Below are positions 33,177 through 43,700 of a DNA stretch of 64,000 nt, piece after piece. Each line of letters begins with the position of its first letter. Within the stretch, counting starts at the first letter, position 1. Below the pieces are notes generated by a model. It saw only the letters and a program-made list of their open reading frames with translations. It was not told where the DNA came from and searched no databases. Origin of the DNA: Davidsoniella eucalypti (Eukaryota; Ascomycota; Sordariomycetes; Microascales; Ceratocystidaceae); contig RMBW01000003.1 in NCBI GenBank assembly GCA_004009845.1, positions 248,001 through 312,000 of the forward strand. The letters run 5' to 3'. Both the position numbers and the translations under genes were made by a program.

Positions 33177-36092
33177 ATGTCTTATGAACAACCACAGCAA
33201 CAACAGCCGTGGCCAGGCTATGGCCAGAAACAACCTCACCAGCCAACGCCCTATGCTTCTTCGGGATTCAACGGCGTCCCATCACCCGTTAGCGCCGGTC
33301 CCCAATCAGCACCAGCTCCGTATAACCCCGCCTTTGCTGCCGATGTGCCTGTCGGTGTTCCCTTCCAGAACCCACATGAACAGCCTTCTATCGTAGCCTC
33401 TAGCCATTCATCCCCTCCCCTGCCACCCCGGAGGTCTAGCACAGCCAGCCAACAGCCCAACCAGCTGCCGGCCGAGTACTTCCAGAACGACGACGAGCAA
33501 ACGCCTGGTCCAAGTCTCGCCCCAGAAAGCGCAGCTCGTGGACGCCGTCTTTCGGTGAACAAGTCAGCATCGCCGCCTCTTTTGACTACGGGTGTGAATG
33601 GGAGCTCACGCCGGGGCTCGCTCTCTAGATCTCCTGCTCCGCCGTATTCTCCTACTGCCGAGGTTCGTCGCTCGTCGAATGCTTCGCGTAATGGCGAGCG
33701 CCAGGACGGGCAGATGCGCGCAACGCTGAATGCCAGCTATCGTGACGACGCGTACTATGCTCCTGCTGCCAACCAGGAGCAGCAAACTGGAACCTTTGCC
33801 ATCGAGGATGGCCCATCGCCTAGATCTATGACCCCGCAACGCAGAGGCACACCCACCAAGCTTAACATGGCTAAAAACGGTGCAAAGGCAGTCATGTTTG
33901 CTGCGTCTACTGTCGAAGACGACGAACAACCAGCCCAACCCCGGGTTCCGTCACGTCGGCCATCGAACTCAGTGGAGGATGGTAGTCGTAGCAAGCAGGC
34001 CACTACAGGACACAATGATCCGAGCTCCATGTACAAAGGCCCTCGGCATTCCATGGCCTCGCCACCTTTCTCGCCCATGTCTCCAGGAACTCAGAACGAC
34101 CATCTCGGCCGGGATATGCACGGCCAAGACGGCCCTCATCCTCACCACCAAAAGCAGCCGACGCCCATGTCCCACGGAGCCAATGGCCTCTTCACTCCTC
34201 CCATCTCGCCGCAGTACAGCGAGCCGTCTCCAATGGACAGCCTAGCCGCGGCGCTGCAACAAGCCCGGATCGAGCCTGCGCCTGCCCCTGGCTGGACGAG
34301 TGACGACGACCCGGCACATCCTCGGCTCTCGATCCGTCCCTCCGGCTCACGCAATGCCATCGGTCTCGAGTGTACCTCGGATCGCTACCTAGATTACACG
34401 GCCACCTTCTACTTCCCCGCTAGCGCCCCCAACTTCCTGGTGTGCACCCACTGCTATGCCAAGCACCTTGCCGAGACACCGCTAGCCCGCCACTTCCAGG
34501 CCGCCAGTGTTGCTCAGGGCAGATGTCTCTTCAACAGCCGCTGTGTGCCGCGAACTCTACTACCCGAGGCCCTAAACGCCGGCGGCGTTGTCACGCAGAC
34601 GCTTGATGCGCACATGCGCTACCGCGCCTCGCTAACCGACTGTGCCGGCACTGACGGCATTGGCGCCAACAACGGAATGCGCTGGCGCTCGGTGACGCCC
34701 GCCGCAGCTGGATCATCAGGTGTGATGCGCGACTTCCTCGTCTGTGAAGCCTGTTTTAGCGATGTGTTTGCCATGGGTCCTTTCTCGCGCTACTTCGCGC
34801 CGCTCGGCCCGGAGCGCAAGCAAGTGCATGGAGCCACGTGGATCTGCGATGTTTCGTTCCGCTACGTGCGCCGTGCTGCCATGAAGGCCCAGACGACGAA
34901 TTCTTGGACGAGCCTTGTACGTGCTGTCGAGAAGCGGGTGCCTCTGGGTACATGTTCTGGCCAGGCGACGGCAGATGGCCGCTGGATGACGACTCGTGAC
35001 CAGGTTGCCGGTCTGCATGCTTGCCAAGCCTGTCTACTTGATGCTGTTGGTATAACGCCGTTTGAGCAATACTTTATACGCTCGCCCATGCGCTACAAGT
35101 CTGGCATGGTCAACTGCGATCTCAAGATCAATATGCCCGTCGTAGTGGCCATGTCTGCAGCCGTATCGCAGCGAGATTTCAGCATCTTCCTACGCACGGC
35201 ACAGATTGCCTGTGGAATAGCGCCGTGTCGTGCTCAAGGCCGCCGAGGCACATGGTTCTCACCCCGCAGTGGCCCCGCAAACATCAACGTGTGCCAAGCG
35301 TGCTACACGGGAATCATAGAGCCTCTAGGCTTTGCGCCGCACTTTTACCAGAATGATCGCCCTAGTGACACCACTCTGATCTGTGATCTGAACGTAGCTA
35401 CAGAAACTGGTGTGCCATACCTGATGCGCATGATGGAAGCTGCCGATACCGGCACATTGACTTCGTTCTCGTCTATCCTACTCAACGGCCCTTCACCAGC
35501 AGCCGGATGTCCCAAGAACAACCCCGTGGCTGGTCGATCGTGGTATGGCTGGAACAGAGCCTTCCCTGATGTCGCCATCTGTCCAGACTGTTATGCCGCT
35601 GTCATAGCCCGCTCGCCTCTTGCTGCGACGGTTGACGTGCACCTACGCGAGGTAGAATCATCAACTATGTGTTCCATGTATTCTCCGCGCATGCGGTCAC
35701 TATTCAAAGAGGCTTGTGGCGAGGGAACGCCCGATGGCTGGTTGGCCTTTGCGCGCCAACGTGTCATGATATGGATCAAGGTCTGGCAACGCAACGAAGA
35801 GATGCGCATGAAGTTATTCACGATGAGGACGAAGCAGCAGCAGGCCATGACTGCTGGAATCGCATCAGTCGTGTACGGCGGCGCAGCCAGCATTGCGTCT
35901 ATCAACGGTCATACTGATACCCGCTATGGTAACCAGCAACTAGGCTGGTTCGATACTACGTCGGGCTTTGAATCGGCTGTGCAAAGCCGTAACATGTCGA
36001 ACCATATCTCAGATGCCCAGAATATATACGCTTCTGCCTTGTCTAGTGGCAGCGATGAGCAGTGGGATACCCTTTGGAGCTCTGTCGAGTAG
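33177..36092 (+). CDS. 971-aa protein with five Cys...CxxC...Cys repeats, function unknown
   Basis: Single exon. Residues 1-390 are disordered, rich in Pro, Ser, Gln and Arg, with many RRxS and SP sites that could be phosphorylated. Residues 399-832 contain five related units, each with a first Cys, a CxxC pair 22-34 residues later, and a last Cys 24-31 residues after that: C399/C423-C426/C450; C489/C523-C526/C557; C593/C616-C619/C647; C684/C706-C709/C736; C778/C802-C805/C832. The CxxC sits in a motif hhxCxxC(Y/F/L) followed by PFxxxF or PLxxxF, and most units have a Trp between the first Cys and the CxxC. Four Cys per unit suggests zinc binding. The C-terminal 120 residues include a helical Trp/Arg/Met-rich segment (WIKVWQRNEEMRMKLF). 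No known domain was recognised; nuclear or cytosolic location is open, as no signal peptide or clear membrane span is seen. Confidence 0.85.
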   Translation: MSYEQPQQQQPWPGYGQKQPHQPTPYASSGFNGVPSPVSAGPQSAPAPYNPAFAADVPVGVPFQNPHEQPSIVASSHSSPPLPPRRSSTASQQPNQLPAEYFQNDDEQTPGPSLAPESAARGRRLSVNKSASPPLLTTGVNGSSRRGSLSRSPAPPYSPTAEVRRSSNASRNGERQDGQMRATLNASYRDDAYYAPAANQEQQTGTFAIEDGPSPRSMTPQRRGTPTKLNMAKNGAKAVMFAASTVEDDEQPAQPRVPSRRPSNSVEDGSRSKQATTGHNDPSSMYKGPRHSMASPPFSPMSPGTQNDHLGRDMHGQDGPHPHHQKQPTPMSHGANGLFTPPISPQYSEPSPMDSLAAALQQARIEPAPAPGWTSDDDPAHPRLSIRPSGSRNAIGLECTSDRYLDYTATFYFPASAPNFLVCTHCYAKHLAETPLARHFQAASVAQGRCLFNSRCVPRTLLPEALNAGGVVTQTLDAHMRYRASLTDCAGTDGIGANNGMRWRSVTPAAAGSSGVMRDFLVCEACFSDVFAMGPFSRYFAPLGPERKQVHGATWICDVSFRYVRRAAMKAQTTNSWTSLVRAVEKRVPLGTCSGQATADGRWMTTRDQVAGLHACQACLLDAVGITPFEQYFIRSPMRYKSGMVNCDLKINMPVVVAMSAAVSQRDFSIFLRTAQIACGIAPCRAQGRRGTWFSPRSGPANINVCQACYTGIIEPLGFAPHFYQNDRPSDTTLICDLNVATETGVPYLMRMMEAADTGTLTSFSSILLNGPSPAAGCPKNNPVAGRSWYGWNRAFPDVAICPDCYAAVIARSPLAATVDVHLREVESSTMCSMYSPRMRSLFKEACGEGTPDGWLAFARQRVMIWIKVWQRNEEMRMKLFTMRTKQQQAMTAGIASVVYGGAASIASINGHTDTRYGNQQLGWFDTTSGFESAVQSRNMSNHISDAQNIYASALSSGSDEQWDTLWSSVE

Positions 36093-36504
36093 AGCAGTCA
36101 GTATATATAGTCACGATATAACTATATAAGATACAAATATGTAGCACAGAAACAAAACATAAGCCATTTAACGAGATAATATAACGATTAAATACCAGAA
36201 ACAATAGAGACTATAGACGAAAGAAACAGAATATAGTGTGGCAGATGGGAAGGTTGCTTGTATAAGAAGCCCTTCTCTAGTTGCAGGATGGTGTATCATG
36301 TGTAGTGCAAGGAAACATAGCAAAAAGATGGGGAATTGGTGTACATGATGTAAGTAAGTCAAGGAAAGGGGATAGGTTAGGGTAGCGGATAAACACAGAA
36401 GAAAGAAAGAGATAAGAGAACTAGTGAAAAAGAAAAGTAGTATCGTAAACTATTGAGTATAAAAGGCTTCTAGATGCAAGTTACATTAGGGTTACAAACC
36501 CAGC
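36093..36504. terminator. convergent 3' region
   Basis: AT-rich spacer of 412 bp between the stop of the Cys-repeat gene and that of the Zn2Cys6 gene. It has a TAGGGTTA octamer at 36487-36494. No gene. Confidence 0.45.
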
Positions 36505-39374
36505 TTACACGGGCAAAAAGTCAAGTCCCATACGTGTAGCGACGCCCTGCCAGTCCCAAACTGCCCACCAGTCACGTATGTCCATAAGCCGCCAGACTTC
36601 TTCGAGAAGTTCTAGTGCCAAATCACAGTTGCGCATGCCTGAGTATCCTTTGACTGCCTTGATGCTGGTCCGGACTTGCTTTCGTTGTTCCAAGTCGAAC
36701 GCGGCTGTGCCTAATAGAACACACGGCAAAAGAAGCAGGACTTGTGATGGATCAGATGCTTTGAACTCGCTGAGGGTTAGTAGGGCTGAATTGACCGTCC
36801 GGATCTCATCCTCTCGTGCTGGCCATGCGAGCATGGAGTCGTCACCTTCGATAAGGTAGCTGGACTGTGAAACCATGGTTGATCCTCCAACGTTGGCGCT
36901 GGCTAGAGAGCTAGGCTCTGTGATTGTATTTCCCGTAGACATTACCATGGGAGTAGATAACGGTATCGTTCGCATTGGAAGTGGTGGGTGTGCCTGCCCT
37001 GGCACATGATCAAGTATAGAGCCGTAGTCGGGGGTTGGCGGCATGTTGTCATCGTCATCTTGAACCGATCCCCGTCTTGACTGCCCTTGGGAATATGGCG
37101 ATACCGCAAATTCAAGCCCGGGTGGCGATTCAACTGTATAGCCTGATACGGCCGTTGGACGTCCGTCCGGAGTTGCTGGAATATCAAAGCCCGCATTCAA
37201 ATGTGTCGTGACTGCTTCTGGCTTGGAAACACCGCATGGAACACTGATCGTGCGTCGGAGATATACCCAAATGGCTTGTTTGTACACGTTTGCAACTAAC
37301 AGACGGGTGTCTCCAGGTTGGAAAACTGGCCCACACTTCTCCAGAGTTTCATGCAGACAAAAGCTCTCCCACAGCGATGCATAGTCTGGGCCCGGATAGT
37401 TTTTATGTAGAGCATTTACGCGGTAATAATCACGAATCTTGCATATCCGGGAGATACTCGAGAGAAGCCCATCCCCAACACCTATCAGGCGAGGAGGACT
37501 AGTGCCCATGGGAAACTTCCCGCTGGATGGAGCTGGCCTTGGTCGGTTTTGGTCTGGATGCCACATCAAGTCGTCGGTAAATATGTGATATTGAAAGAAT
37601 TCGACCACAAAAGAGTTGAAATCTTCATCTTGTGGCTGCCTAGTCTTCTGTATCAGCTCATATCCTGCTATGGCAGCTCGATGACTGCCGCTTCTATCAC
37701 CATTTATCCGGGCTGCTACTAGTAAGCAAAGCTGCCGAAGATAGCCAATGCATACCCGGTTGTCGTTATTCAGGGTCTGGTCAGTGGCAATCTCATGTTC
37801 TCCGTTTTGATGAGCTGAGACTATTTGGTTATGATGGTAGGTTGATCGTGCTTGTAAAGCCTCTTGCGATATCTCCTCATCGTTTAGACTACTTTTCCCC
37901 CTTGGGGTAGCTAAATCGATATGGCAAGACGCGATATATAGTACACTGTGCATAAAGGCTTTACTCTTACTTGCCATGGTTACGACATGTCGAAGGAAGG
38001 CATTTTTGTTCTGACTTTCAACAGTCAAAAGGCCGCTTAGTTGCATATTGTAATGACGCCAGGATACGATGTCTTCTCGCGTATCAAGGCCCGGGATGAT
38101 TGCGGGTAAGAGGAGCTCTGTGGTAATAATCATGATAGACGATTAATAACAAAAGATCACATAGAACTCGACGGGCACGTAAGAACTTACCAGGAACAGG
38201 TCGCTGTTGGTCTTTTCCGCCGCTCCAGACATGCTTTTCTGGGTAACCCTCGCAGACAACCGAGTTCTTTTCACAGTTGTTGCCTAGTAATACACACAAT
38301 AGTTTGTTAGTTCAATGCCATCCATAGGGTATTGTACTGTTAAAACATACATATTGGTTTGCCTTCATCGCACTTTTTCTTCCGTCGGCGGCAGGTGATA
38401 CAGCCGGTCCTTGATCGAGTCGGCTTACTGTTCATCCTGTTTGTAGAGAGAGCGCTAGGTGGATGTTTTCGAGGACGTCCGCGAGGGCGTTTTGGCTTTA
38501 TTTCTAAGGTTGTAGCTGAGCCTGAAGGGGAGTGTGGGTTGTCGGTTGATTTGTCTAAGCCGGGAGAGTCACAGCTAGAACCGTCTGCAGCTGGCACGGC
38601 AGAGATACAGGCCGAGCCTCGATGCGAAGAAGAGCGTTTGTTGGGTTGGGCTGGGCACCCAACAGCCGCATCATCAGCCTGCTCAAGTCTGGGGGTTGCG
38701 TCGTTATCACTGGTGCTGTCATCCCACATATCCTCGTCATCATCGTTATAGAGGGGGTGTTGTGGAGGTTGGAGGGGGGCCTGTGAATAGCCGTTGCTGT
38801 GTATAACATGGCCCGTGTAGTTGTAGATGGCGCCATCATCTTGCTGATGTGAAGAATGTAGCCCATGAGCATGATCGGGATATTGCGCTTGACTTTGGCC
38901 ATGTTGAGACAATAGAGGGTCATGGAGGGTGGGGCCAAGAACCATGTTGTGACCTGGCAAAGATATCTGGCTGTCGTCTTGAGGATTGTACATGCTCATA
39001 GCCTCGGCTGGAGGACATGTAGCGGGCCATGGTAGATCTGGGTGTAGATGGGTCTGCGGCTGGCCTGAATGGGATATCGACAGTTGGTCAAGACCGCCAG
39101 GTGCGATGGGATGGGTTGCAGCAGTCTGCGATGAATACGGGGAGGTGTTGTTATGGTCACAAGGCAACGGCATGTGCTCCATTGTACGATCCATTGTGTG
39201 GTCTAATGTATGTTCCATAGTATGGTCCATCGTATGATCCATTGCGTATTCATGAGATGTTACCATGGTAGGATTGGTCTCCATTCTGATATTGTTTGAA
39301 GAATCTGGAGATAGGACTACTTCGAACTCACCGTCTTGATTTGAGCAAGAATGCGCTTGAGATTGAGGCTCCAT
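36505..39374 (-). CDS. Zn(II)2Cys6 transcription factor with AT-hook
   Basis: Exons on the minus strand are 39374-38351, 38283-38191 and 38117-36505, giving 909 aa. The introns are 67 and 73 bp (donors GTATGT and GTAAGT). The first intron splits the zinc cluster; joining restores C325-x2-C328-x6-C335-x6-C342-x2-C345-x6-C352, a perfect binuclear cluster. An AT-hook (KRPRGRPRK, about 295-303) precedes it. The N-terminus is Gln/His/Ser-rich with a repeated MDHT/MEHT unit at 45-67 and an acidic patch (DDDEDMWDD, about 210-218). From about residue 385 the protein resembles the fungal-specific regulatory domain (SWRHYNMQLSGLL; FLRHVVTMASKSKAFMHSVLYIAS; CLHETLEKCG). It is a nuclear regulator with unknown targets. 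A 23-codon uORF ends 5 bp before the start, and the upstream side is a 14.7 kb gene-poor stretch. Confidence 0.9.
39178..39243 (-). repeat. 12-nt coding repeat (MDHT/MEHT) in the Zn2Cys6 gene
   Basis: Degenerate 12-base units encode about six copies of M(D/E)(H/R)T with one L replacing M, at residues about 45-67. The base-level variation between copies suggests an old or selected array rather than a fresh slippage product. Confidence 0.7.
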
Positions 39375-39379
39375 GGTAG

Positions 39380-39451
39380 TTAGTCTGGGCAGTGACCGTC
39401 AAGGATACAGGTAACAAGGAGTGATGCGGGTTTAGGAAGCAAAGGGGCCAT
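39380..39451 (-). promoter_or_regulatory. 23-codon uORF before the Zn2Cys6 gene
   Basis: It begins with ATG at 39451-39449 (MAPLLPKPASLLVTC...) and stops with TAA at 39382-39380, leaving 5 bp before the main start at 39374. It is relevant only if the transcript starts above 39451, which is likely given the gene-free DNA upstream. The peptide is Leu/Pro-rich. Confidence 0.5.
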
Positions 39452-40743
39452 GTGAAGGACGAAAGATTGGCTTGAGGAGATGTGAAACCAGTGCTTCTAC
39501 GAACTTAGACGAGCCGACAACGAATTAGAGATGTGGAGAAACTGAGAAATCGCCGACTAGGTATAGATTGCACGGCACAGATCATACAGAGCGATAGGCT
39601 GTAGTGTTTCGAGGATAGCCCAAGAGTAGTAGTATATGACAAAGAGTTCTTGACGGGCTAGATTAGGCGTCAAGCCTAAGAAGCGAGGTGATACTAGTAA
39701 CAGGAAACTGGGTGATATATCTTAGCTAAGCGGCGAGAAGGCGTTGGGCTGTGAAGGTAAAGTAGAGTATGAGCTCTCAATGGGATAGAAGACGATATGA
39801 CGTATTAGTAGGGAGAAGACAAGGATATTAGTAAGGCCGAACACGATGTTAACGGCGTAGATATTTGACAAGTCTCCAGCAGCAGCTAGGGGTATCAACG
39901 ACTTCTATGGATTGTCGTAGAGTCAAAAACGGGGCTTTTGGTGGCGCTGATGATTGCCCTCGTTCTTTTACAACCCCAGGAGGAGACGTCTAAGAATTCG
40001 ATGCGGAAGATGGCGTAGGGCCGAAGAAGAAAAGACTAAGAATGGATTCCCAGTGTCAGTTTGGCAAGCCAAGACTCAAGCCGAGTCGGACGATAGGAGA
40101 AGGGAGATACGGATATGACGGTCTCGGTCTTCTTAGGCGAATGGGACAAGGATACCACCGCGATGGTTCTGTTTATGATGATGGGCCGAATCTGAAAAAT
40201 GTTGAAGTCTGTAAATCTGCCCTCAAAGCCATCGTCCCGTAAGAATCGGGAATCTGCCGGTTATGTAGAGACACAAATAGCGCAGTAGATATGCATGAAA
40301 AGAGAAGGTTGTTGTTGGAACAGCGATGAAAAGTGAAGATTGAAAATTCAGGAGGGGACGACTAAAATAATTGTGTGACAGAGGTGCTATTGTTTTCCTT
40401 CAGAAAGAGAGGAAGTTTCCAGATCTTGTAGGCAATATAGCCTATGAAGGAGGGGACTTCTGTTATTTAAAAAGACCAAGATACCAAAAGAGCAGCTACT
40501 GTATAATGCATCGGGCACGGAATGTTCGTGTGACGACCATTTACAGTAGTTGCAATGTTGGGCTACGGCGACTTGACAGCAACTAGATAAGAATATCCGC
40601 CCAGTATTATCAGCCGGGAAGTAGAGCAACGAAAACCAGACAACAGTGTCTAGTTCTTCTTTAGATAGTAAGGATATCCCAATCCTATTCACAGCTGTGA
40701 GAAAAAAAAGGAAGTAAAAGTCTAGCCAAGATGGAATAAAAAA

Positions 40744-40792
40744 CGACCGAACGAAGGAACGAATGAGCGAGTGAGCGAACAAGTGAGCGAAT
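40744..40792. repeat. degenerate octamer array (GAGCGA/GAACGA units)
   Basis: Consecutive units end in GAACGA, GAACGA, GAGCGA, GAGCGA and GAGCGA with two-base linkers, and one spacing is enlarged by four bases. It produces an artificial Arg/Ser/Phe-rich ORF on the minus strand. Confidence 0.6.
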
Positions 40793-43700
40793 GGGTTAAC
40801 CAACAAGGAGCAAGAGATTCGATCGAACGGAGCAGAGCCGGATTATAAAGAACTAGTAATGTATGTAATACTACCCAACACTTGGTATCTACGGGCTCGA
40901 TGTACCTACAAGCCAAAGCAAATAACCCGACGTAGACGTAGCTAGGGCCTACGTCTACTCTGTTTCTTCTATTACCACTAGCTTTAGGAGCAGGAATCAG
41001 ACTGCATAAGGAAGACGTCTATGTACTGCTAGGGCCATATCTCCTGTAATTGACTCGAGGACCCGGAAAGTCCACTAGCTATATTAAGCAGAGTAGTAAT
41101 GGTGAGAGGTAATGAGGAGCTTCGGGGGCTCCTTGAATGGCGGGACAGGGGAGAGGGGTGGCAGTCCGAAGTTGTGACGGAAAATGGAACTTCCCGGTGT
41201 GATTGTGCTCTTGACGAGGGATATTGGAGGTGGAGGGAGTCGAGTAGATGAATGTGATGGGTCACAAAAGTGTACAACAACGATTCAGAGCTCCAGTCGC
41301 TGACCTCAACAGAAAATGTTCAAAACGACCCGGTCGGTGCATATAGGCGATCGGTATTTGCATGTGCAAAAGAGCAGGATATCCTTTGAGAGCAAATGTC
41401 CCAAGGGGCTCAAATCGGAACGTTTGGGCTTGAAGTAGCTTGAAAGTAAGGAGGTTAAATAGGTCACTGACCATACTCAGCGGTAAATAGCAACATGAGG
41501 AAACAAATTAAGAGTTATATGACGTTGTGATGATTAAGGCTAGAAGAAGGAAGATATCAATTGATATAGTATGTAACTACATACATTTGAAGCCAATGGT
41601 AAACATTCTAGTGTAAGTCAGATGAAATGGTGTCGATTCAGCCGTTGGAAAACTGACTGTCATTGTGCCTGTTTTGCTCCCAAGTACCCAGCTAGACATT
41701 GAAAACTGCCCAAGCTAGACTACTCTACACCAGCTAGCCAGCAAGTAGGCTGAATGGAATGGACCCTTCGGGCGCCCAACCTTTCGGCACTGCGTAGTAG
41801 TATTGGTTTCTTTCGCTTTTCGTTTCTTCTCTTCTCTCCCCTTGGCCTTCTTTGTTTGCACTCCCGCTTACAAACATGTGCTTATTGATTGTTCCTTGAA
41901 AACGGAACCATGAACCAGCTTATGTTTATTCTTTATTCTGCAGTCTATGACGTCGACCACTGCTGCCTCTCTCTCCTCCCATAGCTTCCTGAATATGCCC
42001 AGTTTTGGTTTGCTGTCGTGCAGCTTCCCTCGCATGTAGGGAACAAATCTTCTCTGCATTGCAGCTGCAGTATAGCAGATGCTTGTTGTTGAATGACACT
42101 CATTGTTTTGTTTTCTTTTTCCACTCTCTTTGACTGTCGCTCCTTCTAGCCTTTAACCTGCCATTTATCGTCGCTTGCTGGGGAAGCAGTAGTGCGTCAA
42201 TGTTCCTGCCAGCTAGATCTTGAAGTCTAGACCTAGCATATACATACAGAAATACAATGGAAGGCTGTTTGTAGAGCTCCACAGCCACATACGCTATCTA
42301 GACGCGGGGGTGGGACGCAGGGTGGAGGGGTATATCTATACATCGAGTTCTCGAATGGGATGGCATAACAAGCATCCGTATGTATATTATGAACCTATTT
42401 GATATGCAACCACATCATGTTTCTGTGCCTTGTGGCTAACTTTGAGCAATATCGGCACTCTACCTGAATGTTTCCAAGGCTTTGTATGCCAGTTGTTTAT
42501 TGTGATAGATATCTATTTGGATAATCCTATAGCCAAGTGTTTTCTTATCATCCAAACAATCGTCAATACCTATGTATGTATGTAGTTGACAGCAAACCTT
42601 TGGTAGCCTACGCCTTAAAATGAATTGAAAGTCTCCACCAGTTTCGTCAGCAGGAACACATTAGTGCCGCAATACTACTATACCAATAATGTACAATGAG
42701 ATGATGGCATGTACAAGTGAATTGAATATTTGCCTTAGTCACGCGCTCTATGGTGGTCCAGCACACCATGGAAATGCTATTTCTACTGATATTGTTACTA
42801 CAACATTACGTTGTTGGCGGAAGGCAGGCCATGGGTCAAAACAACACGCCGGTCTCCAATATGTCGCCAAACCACGCCCATGCCCTTTTTATCATTTTTA
42901 TCATCGAGGGCGGACAGGAATCTGCATGCACAACACATCACGTACAGCATGCTCGATCGTATCTGTACAATATGTATTGGCCTCTATCATGCGTACCGTT
43001 GTACTTACTTTTATCTATTTGTACTGGCGTCAAGAAACCATGCTTATGCTGGCAATATTTCTATTGCTCCTTACCAGAGGAGATGTGTAAACGATATTAT
43101 TTTGTTCAAACTTCATAACCACATGGCTAGTCAAACTTCACTAGGTCAGTCATGCGGTGTAGTGCTTACGCTATTCGGGCACCGAGAAAACAAAAACTCA
43201 AGGTATTGCAATACTATGTTTACTGGTTTTAGCTGATACAAAATTTACTGCGAACTTTGACTGTAACCTTGACGATCGTTTCTCGCTTAGAAGAGAATAT
43301 CCACTCATATCCACGATATCGAAGATGACAAGACAAAAACAAATCAGCTTTTGGTCAAAACAGATATGGCCATAGTAGGAATTTGAGATGACACGTATAT
43401 TCGTAAATACTCAACCATCATTCTGGTGATATCATATAGCAGTAAGGTATTGTTCACTAATGTAATATATGTACAGTACATGCTCTAGGAAGCTGACCTG
43501 GCCACTTAGCTGGGCATCATTTTTACAACCTATTTCTTTTATTTTTCATCCGTGCCTTTGATATGCATATGTCAAGACAAAATCAGCAAGCCTATCAAAC
43601 ATAATCTATTCATCGCCACCTACGCTCTTCTTGTATATGTTCAACAAGATATATCACTTTTTGCCTCAGTCTAAATGTTGCATATCATTATGCGTTGTTG

